Shown piece by piece: positions 7,436 to 13,841 of a stretch of DNA of 16,342 nucleotides. The position numbers and the translations under genes are program-made. The notes under the pieces are model-generated. The model was not told the DNA's origin. It saw only the letters and a program-made list of their open reading frames with translations, and did no database searches. The DNA comes from an uncultured Collinsella sp. GTDB taxonomy: Bacteria > Actinomycetota > Coriobacteriia > Coriobacteriales > Coriobacteriaceae. The DNA is taken from the NCBI GenBank assembly GCA_900545995.1, contig URBM01000028.1:1-16342 (forward strand), given 5' to 3'. The number at the start of each line of letters is the position of its first letter. The first letter of the stretch is position 1.

Positions 7436-7487
7436 GGATTTGCTGTATGCGATGTATCGTTTTATCATTATGAGGTAACATGAAACT

Positions 7488-7501
7488 AGACGTTATATAC
7501 G
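7488..7501 (+). promoter_or_regulatory. CGTTATA operator upstream of the GntR gene
   Basis: AGACGTTATA (7488-7497) is identical to 1461-1470 at the PTS operon promoter, and the stretch continues as TATACG. It sits 43 nt before the ATG and overlaps a TATATA that could be the -10. This suggests that the regulator encoded next controls itself and the PTS operon. The basis is an exact shared 10-mer in an otherwise GC-rich window. Confidence 0.5.
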
Positions 7502-7539
7502 TATTAGTTATTTCAATATTTCGATAAGAGTGATTAGAT

Positions 7540-8259
7540 ATGCCTACGCCCAAAAATGCACCGCTTTACCAGCAGATTTATGACGAAATCAAGGACGCGA
7601 TCGAGAAAGGTGTTTATGCACCCAAGGAGCGTATTCCGTCCGAGCTTGAGCTAGCCGAGCAGTACGACGTGAGCCGCATTACGGTGCGCCGCGCCATCGA
7701 GGAGCTGTGCTCCGATGGCTACCTGGTTAAGCAGCAGGGCCGTGGCACCTTTGTCTCCACGCCGCACATCAACCGCCAGTTCCACGCTTCGACGCTGCAG
7801 ACGTTTACCGCGCTGTGTGCCGATAATGACATGAAGGCGGGCGCGCATGTGGTCGATCGCCAGATTGTGCCGGCACGTCAAAACGAGATGGAGTTCTTTG
7901 GCCTGCAGAAGGACGCGCTGCTGCTGCACATCAAGCGCGTGCGTACGGCCGACGGCGAGCCCATTTTTGAGGAGAACATCTTTGTGCCGTTTGACGCCTA
8001 CCGTGAGCTGTTGACGGCCGATCTTGAGGACAAGTCGATTTTTTCCGAGGTCGAGCGTGTTGGCGGAACGCCGATTGTCTCGGTTGGCTACCGCACGGTC
8101 GAGGCCGTTCGTGCCAATACCGAGCAGGCGGCCGAGCTGGGCATCGCTCCGCACGATCCACTGCTCAACCTGCGTGCCGGCTTTATCGGCCCCAATGGCG
8201 AGCCGGTCCTGATGGGTAAGCAGTACTACGTGGGATCGCGCTACGTTATGGTCATGTAG
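7540..8259 (+). CDS. GntR-family regulator, HutC/UTRA type
   Basis: This is a 239-residue transcription factor. The N-terminal winged helix (about 5-72) has the GntR signature IPSELELAEQYDVSRITVRRA and the wing QQGRGTFV. A UTRA effector domain (about 90-235) ends in YYVGSRYVMVM. UTRA domains usually sense a sugar phosphate or similar pathway intermediate. The CGTTATA word upstream of the gene, shared with the DMT and PTS promoters, makes it the best candidate to regulate those units and itself. The ribosome site is weak (ATAAGAG 9-10 nt upstream), as often seen for repressors. The GntR protein encoded at 10645 is a paralogue of similar architecture. The family is secure; the target assignment is inference. 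Confidence 0.93.
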   Translation: MPTPKNAPLYQQIYDEIKDAIEKGVYAPKERIPSELELAEQYDVSRITVRRAIEELCSDGYLVKQQGRGTFVSTPHINRQFHASTLQTFTALCADNDMKAGAHVVDRQIVPARQNEMEFFGLQKDALLLHIKRVRTADGEPIFEENIFVPFDAYRELLTADLEDKSIFSEVERVGGTPIVSVGYRTVEAVRANTEQAAELGIAPHDPLLNLRAGFIGPNGEPVLMGKQYYVGSRYVMVM

Positions 8260-8266
8260 GGTTGGT

Positions 8267-8290
8267 TCCGCCGTTCTGACGAACGGCGGA
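8267..8290 (+). terminator. Hairpin after the GntR gene
   Basis: TCCGCCGTTC (8267-8276) pairs perfectly with GAACGGCGGA (8281-8290) around a 4-nt loop, 8 nt after the stop codon. Only scattered Ts follow, so termination may be weak or factor-aided. Confidence 0.6.
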
Positions 8291-8304
8291 TCTGTCGACG
8301 CTGC

Positions 8305-8402
8305 AAACGCCCCTAAGCGGCAATCTGACGTTCAATCGTCGGTCGCGTACCGAAGTACGCTTCCCTCCTCTTTCACGTCACCTTGCTCGCTTAGGGGTGT
8401 TT
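8305..8402 (-). ncRNA. Candidate structured RNA or RNA-like repeat, best fold on the - strand
   Basis: Outer arms 8305-8319 and 8388-8402 pair at 14 of 15 positions (AAACGCCCCTAAGCG with CGCTTAGGGGTGTTT). The stem continues with GCAA/TTGC (8320-8323 with 8383-8386) and TGACGT/ACGTCA (8326-8331 with 8375-8380). Inside, 8345-8360 forms a 6-bp hairpin. Read on the - strand its loop is TTCG closed by C-G, the very stable tetraloop; on the + strand the loop is CGAA. A purine-rich strand (GAAAGAGGAGGGAA) borders the hairpin. I do not recognise a known RNA family. Short T runs on both sides also allow a role as a bidirectional terminator. Confidence 0.4.
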
Positions 8403-8469
8403 TCGCTGACTTATGCTCAACCAGCGACGTTTCCGTGCTTGTCAAGAGATAAAACATCGACGTTGCCGG

Positions 8470-8517
8470 GCCGGCACTTGGGGATGTTCCTTTTCTGCCG
8501 GCACCTGGGGACACTCC
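8470..8517. repeat. Tandem GCCGGCACYTGGGGA words, 27-bp period
   Basis: The 21-mer at 8470-8490 recurs at 8497-8517 with about 17 identical positions. Both carry CYTGGGGA followed by a TCC end. It is part of the 405-nt non-coding region 8260-8664 between the GntR gene and recQ, which also holds the RNA-like element and the palindrome at 8520. Confidence 0.5.
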
Positions 8518-8519
8518 TT

Positions 8520-8573
8520 AGTCGTTGGGGACGTTCTTAAACGACTAGTCATTCAAGAACGTTCCCAATGACT
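8520..8573. repeat. Palindrome with GTCGTTGGGGACGTTC arm before recQ
   Basis: The arm AGTCGTTGGGGACGTTCTT (8520-8538) pairs with 8555-8573 at 17 of 19 positions. The 16-nt loop contains the palindrome GACTAGTC. It lies 92 nt before recQ, has no T-tract, and shares the GGGGAC word with the tandem repeat just before it. Confidence 0.55.
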
Positions 8574-8664
8574 ACCCGCAGAATGAGCGTGGCTGACAGC
8601 CGGGCGACGCTGGTCCGCGTGGCGGCGTATAATCGGCGGCAGATGACTTGGACGTTAGGAAATC

Positions 8665-10641
8665 ATGACCGATAGCATGCAGCAGATGGCGCTCGACACG
8701 CTCGGCGCCTATTTTGGCTACACCTCGTTTCGCCCGGGACAGGACCGCATGGTCGATGCGATCCTTGCCGGTCGCGATGCGCTGGGCGTTATGCCCACGG
8801 GCGCCGGCAAGTCCATTTGCTACCAGGTGCCCGCGCTCATACTGCCCGGCATCACCTTTGTGGTGAGCCCGCTGCTGTCGCTGATGGAGGACCAGACCCG
8901 TGCGTTGCTCGCGGCGGGTGCGCGACCCAGCTATCTCAACTCCAGCCTTACTCCGGCCCAGCAAAACACTGTGCTCAAGCGGGCGCGCGAGGGTCGCTAC
9001 CAGCTTATGTACGTGGCGCCCGAGCGCCTGCTCGAGCCGCGCTTTTTAGCCTTTGCGCAGGAGGCCGCGGCGGACGGCGGCATTGGCGTGCCGCTCGTGG
9101 CCATTGACGAGGCGCACTGCGTGAGCCAATGGGGCCAGGATTTTCGCCCCGCTTACCTGCAGATTCGCGAGTTCATCGATTCCCTGCCGCAGCGCCCCAT
9201 CGTGGCGGCCTTTACCGCTACGGCGACCGAGCGCGTGCGTGCGGACATTCAGCAGATGCTCGGCCTGCAAAACCCCGCGACGGTGGTGACGGGCTTCGAT
9301 CGCAAGAACCTCTACTTTGGTTGCGAGGAGATGGGCGACAAGGCCAAGACCGCGTGGGTGCGCGACTACGTGATCGCGCATTCGAGCGAGAGCGGCATCG
9401 TGTATTGCTCCACCCGCAAGACCGTCGACGCACTGGCGGGCGAGCTTGCCGAGGCACTGGGCCCCAGCGGTATTTGCGTGGGCCGCTACCACGCCGGCAT
9501 GGGCAACGACGCCCGTCGTCAGAGCCAGCGCGCCTTTATCGACGACGACATTCAGGTGATGGTTGCCACCAACGCCTTTGGCATGGGTATCGACAAGCCC
9601 AACGTACGCTACGTGATCCACAACAACGTGCCCGAGAGCATCGAGGCCTACTATCAGGAGGCGGGCCGCGCCGGCCGCGATGGCGACCCGGCGAGCTGCC
9701 ACTTGCTGTGGAACGGCAACGACTTTCGCATGCGCCGCTTTTTGATTGATCGCGGCGATGCGGCCGACGAGGCGCTCGATGACGAGCAACGCGCGTGGGC
9801 GCTCCAGAATCGCTACCGTCTGCTCAGCCAGATGGAGGGCTACTGCAACACTACCGGCTGCCTGCGCGAATACATGCTGCGCTACTTTGGCGACGAGGCC
9901 GCGGCCGAGCATGCAGCGGCGGGCACGGACGGCACGGCGGACGAGGCCGAGGGCTGCGGCAACTGCAGCAACTGCCTCACGCAGTTCGAGGTCGAGGACG
10001 TCACCGACATGGCTCGCGCCGCCGTGCGCTACGTTGCCACACGCCCCATGCGCTTTGGCAAGTCGCTGATCGCCGACGTGCTCCACGGCGGCAATACCGA
10101 GCGCATTCGCCAGATGCACTTGGACGAGGACTGCGGCTATGGTGAGCTGTCGAGCGAATCGGTCGGCCGCATTAAGGACATCATCGGCCAGCTGTGCGGC
10201 CGTGGCTACCTGGCCACCTCGCAGGGTCAGTATCCGGTGGTGGGCCTGGGCCCGCGCGCCGGCGAGGTCGAGGACGAGGCCTTTGCCTTTACCATTAAGC
10301 GCCGCGCGTCCAAGCGCAAGGCCTCAGCGCGCGCCCGTCGTGCGGTGGACCTGCTGCGCGAGGAAGCCGAGCTGGACCAGCGTCCGCGCGTGGGCGACGA
10401 CGCCGAGCTGTTCGAGCGTCTGCGGGCACTCCGCAAGGAGATCTCGACCGAGCTCGAGATAGCGCCGTATATGGTCTTCTCCGACAAGGCCCTGCGCGGC
10501 ATGTGCCGCCTGCGCCCGCAGACGCGCGACGAGCTTATCCAGGTCAACGGTATTGGTGAGAAAAAGGCCGACAGCTTTGGTGAGCAGTTTATGACGGCGA
10601 TTGAAGAGTTTGAATCCGAGCACGCACGGGATGGAGCGTAA
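8665..10641 (+). CDS. recQ: ATP-dependent DNA helicase RecQ
   Basis: The 658-residue RecQ helicase unwinds DNA 3' to 5' in recombinational repair. In order it has motif 0 (YTSFRPGQ, 19-26), Walker A (MPTGAGKS, 43-50, K49), DEAH (about 148-151) followed by CVSQWGQDFRP, TATAT (about 185-189), motif VI (QEAGRAGRDG, about 331-340), zinc-binding cysteines (about C399, then CGNCSNC near 431-437), an RQC winged helix, and a C-terminal HRDC domain (about 580-650) with NGIGEKKADSFG. All core residues are present. A short acidic/alanine insertion sits between the first zinc cysteine and the other three. The ribosome site TTAGGA is weak, 4 nt before the ATG. The GntR gene begins 3 nt after its stop. Confidence 0.97.
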   Translation: MTDSMQQMALDTLGAYFGYTSFRPGQDRMVDAILAGRDALGVMPTGAGKSICYQVPALILPGITFVVSPLLSLMEDQTRALLAAGARPSYLNSSLTPAQQNTVLKRAREGRYQLMYVAPERLLEPRFLAFAQEAAADGGIGVPLVAIDEAHCVSQWGQDFRPAYLQIREFIDSLPQRPIVAAFTATATERVRADIQQMLGLQNPATVVTGFDRKNLYFGCEEMGDKAKTAWVRDYVIAHSSESGIVYCSTRKTVDALAGELAEALGPSGICVGRYHAGMGNDARRQSQRAFIDDDIQVMVATNAFGMGIDKPNVRYVIHNNVPESIEAYYQEAGRAGRDGDPASCHLLWNGNDFRMRRFLIDRGDAADEALDDEQRAWALQNRYRLLSQMEGYCNTTGCLREYMLRYFGDEAAAEHAAAGTDGTADEAEGCGNCSNCLTQFEVEDVTDMARAAVRYVATRPMRFGKSLIADVLHGGNTERIRQMHLDEDCGYGELSSESVGRIKDIIGQLCGRGYLATSQGQYPVVGLGPRAGEVEDEAFAFTIKRRASKRKASARARRAVDLLREEAELDQRPRVGDDAELFERLRALRKEISTELEIAPYMVFSDKALRGMCRLRPQTRDELIQVNGIGEKKADSFGEQFMTAIEEFESEHARDGA

Positions 10642-10644
10642 ACT

Positions 10645-11409
10645 ATGGCAACCGAGAGCAAAACAGAGCGTTCCGAGCGCGCCGAGGTGCCCGCCGTGCC
10701 GCTATACCAGCAGGTCATGGACGACCTAAAGGGCGAGATCGCACGCGGCGTGTACGCGGCCGGCTCGCGCATTCCTTCCGAGATGGAGCTCGCGAAGTCT
10801 TACGGCGTGGGGCGCATCACCGTGCGCCGTGCCATCGAGGAGCTGTCGCGCGCGGGCTACCTCAACCGCCAGCAGGGGAGGGGCACCTTTGTGTGCGCTC
10901 CCAAGCTCAAACGCAAGATTCGCCAGAAGGGCGACGTCCAGAGTTTCACCGAGGGTTGTGCCGCCAACGACATGGTGGCCGGAGCGCGCCTGGTGTCGCG
11001 CACGGTGGTTGCGGCGACGCGTGAGGACGCGGCATTTTTTGGCGTGGAGCCCGGCTGCGAGCTCATCGTGGTCGAGCGCGTGCGCACGGCAGATGGCGTG
11101 CCCGTCATGCTCGAGAACAACGCCTTTGTGCTTGCCGACCATCCCTACCTGCAGACGTTGGCCGATGAGGACCTCACCGATAACTCAATCTTTGCGCTCG
11201 TTGCCGAGCATTCGGGCCGCGCGCCGCTCAAGTCCGACCCCTGCACCGTGGAGATTGCGCTTGCCGATGCTCAGGCGGCCCCGCTGCTGGAGGTGCCGGT
11301 CGGCGAGCCGCTCTTCTATATGGAGGCATACTTTACCGATGAGGACGAGCGGCCCCTGCTGCTCGGTCGTCAAAAGATCGTGGGCTCGCGCTACGTGTTC
11401 GACATCTAA
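10645..11409 (+). CDS. GntR-family regulator, HutC/UTRA type (second copy)
   Basis: The 254-residue transcription factor is a paralogue of the GntR protein at 7540. After a polar 17-residue N-terminal extension, the winged helix has IPSEMELAKSYGVGRITVRRA and RQQGRGTFV. The UTRA domain ends in GRQKIVGSRYVFDI. It starts 3 nt after recQ, with GGAG inside the end of recQ, so it is probably translated from the recQ message. Downstream, 144 nt separate it from the second deglycase gene, whose promoter carries paired ATAGAAC words. By position it is the best candidate to bind them. A sugar-phosphate effector is typical of the family but unproven here. Confidence 0.93.
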   Translation: MATESKTERSERAEVPAVPLYQQVMDDLKGEIARGVYAAGSRIPSEMELAKSYGVGRITVRRAIEELSRAGYLNRQQGRGTFVCAPKLKRKIRQKGDVQSFTEGCAANDMVAGARLVSRTVVAATREDAAFFGVEPGCELIVVERVRTADGVPVMLENNAFVLADHPYLQTLADEDLTDNSIFALVAEHSGRAPLKSDPCTVEIALADAQAAPLLEVPVGEPLFYMEAYFTDEDERPLLLGRQKIVGSRYVFDI

Positions 11410-11418
11410 CGTTCACGA

Positions 11419-11435
11419 ATAGAACAACATGGAAC
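11419..11435 (+). promoter_or_regulatory. Upstream operator copy: ATAGAAC-AAC-ATGGAAC
   Basis: The 17-mer is two 7-bp direct words 10 bp apart, one helical turn. It matches the downstream copy at 11481-11497 at 16 of 17 positions, 62 bp away. It lies just upstream of the predicted -35, so paired copies could allow looping or cooperative binding. GTTC at 11411-11414 with GAAC at 11422-11425 gives an additional small inverted repeat. Confidence 0.6.
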
Positions 11436-11452
11436 AAATTTATCGCAATGGC

Positions 11453-11481
11453 TTCCACCGTGGCTGCATGCGTGGTATATA
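11453..11481 (+). promoter_or_regulatory. Promoter of the second deglycase gene
   Basis: TTCCAC (11453-11458) and TATATA (11476-11481) are separated by 17 bp. The -35 is weak. The unit sits exactly between the two ATAGAAC operator copies, and the downstream copy begins at the last base of the -10. Confidence 0.5.
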
Positions 11482-11497
11482 TAGAACAACATAGAAC
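11481..11497 (+). promoter_or_regulatory. Downstream operator copy: ATAGAAC-AAC-ATAGAAC
   Basis: Two identical ATAGAAC words lie 10 bp apart and cover the expected transcription start, just after the -10. Binding here would block initiation. It is the more perfect of the two operator copies. Confidence 0.6.
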
Positions 11498-11553
11498 GAC
11501 AGCAGGTACGAGCAGCCGTCACCAAAAGCCGCCACACAAGGAGGGGCATCAGC

Positions 11554-12522
11554 ATGAACGCACATGATCTGATTCAGGAAATTATCGAGCGCAAGGGCAA
11601 GGTCGAGAACGTCTTTTGGATCGCCTGCGGTGGTTCGATGATCGACCTCATGCCGGCCAACGAACTGCTCAAGCGCGAGGCCACCACGTTTACCTCGACG
11701 GTCTACACGGCGCGCGAGTTTTGCCTGATGACTCCCAAGAGTCTTGGCGAGAAGTCACTCGTCATCGCCTGCAGCCACAGCGGTAACACGCAAGAGGTCG
11801 TCGACGGCTGCGAGATGGCGTTGGCTGCCGGCGCCGAGGTCATTGCCCTTACCGACTGCGAGGGCTCAAAGATCGACAACGGCAAGTGGACCACCTGGGT
11901 CTATCCGTGGGGCGAGGGCGTGTTGCAGGCCGAGGTGCCGCAGGGCATCGGCGCTCTGATCGCCGCCGAACTGCTCGACCAGCAGGAGGGCTACGAAGCG
12001 CTCGCCGACATGTACGAAGGCCTTAAGCAGATGGATGCGCTGCTGCCCGCCGCGCGCGAGAAGGTCAACGCCGAGCTAGGTGCCCGTTTTGCCGAGCTCT
12101 GCCAGCAGCACAAGTTCTTCTACATCCTGGGCTCCGGCCCCAACTTTAGCCAGACCTACGCCATGGCAATCTGCTCGCTCATGGAGATGCAGTGGCAGCA
12201 CTGCTGCTACATCCACTCCGGCGAGTACTTCCATGGCCCGTTCGAAGCCACCGAGCCCGGCGTGTTCTACTTTGTGCAGCTCGGATCGGGCGAGTGCCGC
12301 CCCATGGAGGAGCGCGCTCTTGCGTTCCTCAACACGCACACCGATACGATCATGGTGCTCGACGCGCTCGAGTACGGCGTGGGCGACGTGCCCGCCAGCG
12401 TGCGTTCGTACTTGGAGCCGATCTTCTTCTACAACATGAGCTGCGAGCTGCGCGCCGCCCGCGGCAAGGTGTTTGACCACAGCCCCGAGGTTCGTCGCTA
12501 CATGGGCATCGAGCAGTACTAG
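11554..12522 (+). CDS. SIS-domain sugar-amine phosphate deglycase (FrlB-like, second copy)
   Basis: This 322-residue cytoplasmic protein has two SIS domains. The first has WIACGGSMIDLMPA (22-35) and the phosphate loop CSHSGNTQEVV (73-83), the more typical serine-rich form. The second has LGSGPNFSQTYA near 192-203. E211 in LMEMQW and H227 in GEYFHGPFE are 16 residues apart, the same pair as in the deglycase at 4300 and as recalled for FraB. It likely cleaves a related but different 6-phospho Amadori or Heyns compound, as GfrE and GfrF divide glucoselysine and fructoselysine. AAGGAGGGG at 11538-11546 is a strong ribosome site. It has no transporter of its own nearby, so it may rely on the PTS at 1499-4100. 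Confidence 0.85.
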   Translation: MNAHDLIQEIIERKGKVENVFWIACGGSMIDLMPANELLKREATTFTSTVYTAREFCLMTPKSLGEKSLVIACSHSGNTQEVVDGCEMALAAGAEVIALTDCEGSKIDNGKWTTWVYPWGEGVLQAEVPQGIGALIAAELLDQQEGYEALADMYEGLKQMDALLPAAREKVNAELGARFAELCQQHKFFYILGSGPNFSQTYAMAICSLMEMQWQHCCYIHSGEYFHGPFEATEPGVFYFVQLGSGECRPMEERALAFLNTHTDTIMVLDALEYGVGDVPASVRSYLEPIFFYNMSCELRAARGKVFDHSPEVRRYMGIEQY

Positions 12523-12570
12523 GTAACGGGAAAAGCATTAACCTTCGATTCGCAAGCGGGCCACATGAGT

Positions 12571-12612
12571 CAAAAAGCGGGCCGCGCCGGGGATTTCCGG
12601 CGCGGCCCGCTT
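12571..12612 (-). terminator. Intrinsic terminator of the dehydrogenase gene
   Basis: AAGCGGGCCGCGCCGG (12575-12590) pairs perfectly over 16 bp with 12597-12612 around a 6-nt loop. Read on the - strand the stem is followed by TTTTTG, a good T-tract for the convergent dehydrogenase gene. On the + strand no T-tract follows, so it may only partly end the deglycase transcript. Confidence 0.85.
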
Positions 12613-12653
12613 AGTATCGCGCATAGATTCGCAAGGTTGCGGTAGCCAGCGGC

Positions 12654-13631
12654 CTACTTTGCGTCGTAGGCCTCGGCGTCCCACCAGTCGAGCTGGGCGA
12701 TGTTGTCGCGGATGTGCTGGCAGCTCTTGTGGAAGCCCTCGAGCTCGTGCTCGGACAGGTCCAGCGTGTAGACCTCCTCGACGCCCTCGGCACCGATCGC
12801 GCACGGCAGGGAGGTGAAGATGCCCTCCTCGCCATACTGGCCGGTCATGAGCGTGGAGGCGGAAAGCACGGCGTGCTCGTTATGCAGCACGGCGGCGCAA
12901 ACGCGCGCGGCGGAGTTGGCGACGGCGTACTCGGTGCACTGTTTGCCCTGGTAGGTTACGTAGCCTCCCTTGCGCGCGAGCTCCTCGACCTCCATGTGGT
13001 CAAAGGCGTACTTGTCGGGGTTCTCGGCCTGAAGCTCGTTAAGGCTCTTGCCGGCGATGGTTGCGGCCTTAAAGGCGGCCAACTGGCTAAAGCCGTGCTC
13101 GCCGATCATGTAGGCGTCGATGGACTTGGGGCTCACGCCGACCTTCTTGGAGATCTCGGTGCGCAGGCGGGCGGAGTCCAGGCCGCAGCCCGAGCCGATG
13201 ATCTTCTTGGGATCGTAGCCGGTCAGGTGCCACAGCTCGGTGCACACGACGTCGCAGGGGTTGGAGATGCTCACGAAGATGCCGTCAAAGCCGGCGTCGA
13301 CGATGCGCTTGGCAAAGGTGCGGGCGGCGTCGGTGGTAAAGAACAGCTCGCCGTCGCGGTTGCCGGCGGCCAGCGCGACCTTGCCGGCGGCGTTGACGAT
13401 GACGTCGCAGCAGGCAAGCTCCTCGTAGTGGTCGTAGCAGTTGACGATCTTGGTGTTGTACGGGACAAACGAAAGGGAGTCGCGCAGGTCCTGGACCTCG
13501 GACGTCACCTTGGCCTCGTTGATATCGCACAGGTACAGCTCATCGGCAATGCCCTGCATGAGCAGACTGTTGGCAACATGTGCTCCTACGTGGCCCTGGC
13601 CGACCACACCGATCTTACGCGTTTGGTACAT
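12654..13631 (-). CDS. ldh: L-lactate / L-2-hydroxyacid dehydrogenase (LDH/MDH superfamily)
   Basis: The 325-residue NAD-dependent enzyme reduces pyruvate or another 2-oxoacid to the L-2-hydroxyacid, regenerating NAD+ in fermentation. The Rossmann motif GQGHVGAH is at 11-18, with D36 to bind NAD ribose. A mobile loop has R92 (GNRDGELF). SNPCDVV is at 123-129, substrate arginine R155 is in LDSARLR, and catalytic H179 is in IGEHGFS. IGEHG and CDV differ a little from typical LDH, so an L-2-hydroxyisocaproate dehydrogenase is the main alternative. I chose the ATG at 13631, with GAAAGGA 8 nt upstream; the frame is open beyond it but lacks a ribosome site. It is the only - strand gene and converges on the second deglycase gene. 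Confidence 0.85.
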   Translation of the reverse strand: MYQTRKIGVVGQGHVGAHVANSLLMQGIADELYLCDINEAKVTSEVQDLRDSLSFVPYNTKIVNCYDHYEELACCDVIVNAAGKVALAAGNRDGELFFTTDAARTFAKRIVDAGFDGIFVSISNPCDVVCTELWHLTGYDPKKIIGSGCGLDSARLRTEISKKVGVSPKSIDAYMIGEHGFSQLAAFKAATIAGKSLNELQAENPDKYAFDHMEVEELARKGGYVTYQGKQCTEYAVANSAARVCAAVLHNEHAVLSASTLMTGQYGEEGIFTSLPCAIGAEGVEEVYTLDLSEHELEGFHKSCQHIRDNIAQLDWWDAEAYDAK

Positions 13632-13668
13632 ATATGTATCCTTTCGGCCGAGTTTTTCGCGTCGAACC

Positions 13669-13697
13669 ATTGTAGCGTCCTGCTGCCACTTTGCTAG
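13669..13697 (-). promoter_or_regulatory. Promoter of the dehydrogenase gene
   Basis: On the - strand GCTACAAT gives a -10 at 13674-13669, 38 nt before the ATG. The -35 about 17 bp upstream (CTAGCA) is poor. The -10 word matches that of the YitT gene. Confidence 0.4.
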
Positions 13698-13841
13698 GCT
13701 AAAGCGCCATAGATTTTTGGGCATGCCTTAATCTCTACTTTTGGAGTGATTTGGGCCGCTGACGGCATCGCCGGGCGATGTACTCGCGCGGATGGGGCCG
13801 GTCGTTGTACCATAACTGCAACTGATTCGTAAGGAGCATTC

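Noticed and set aside
13632..13841. SAM riboswitch or T-box leader for metAA
   Set aside because: Neither the conserved helices nor a T-box sequence nor a leader terminator could be recognised.
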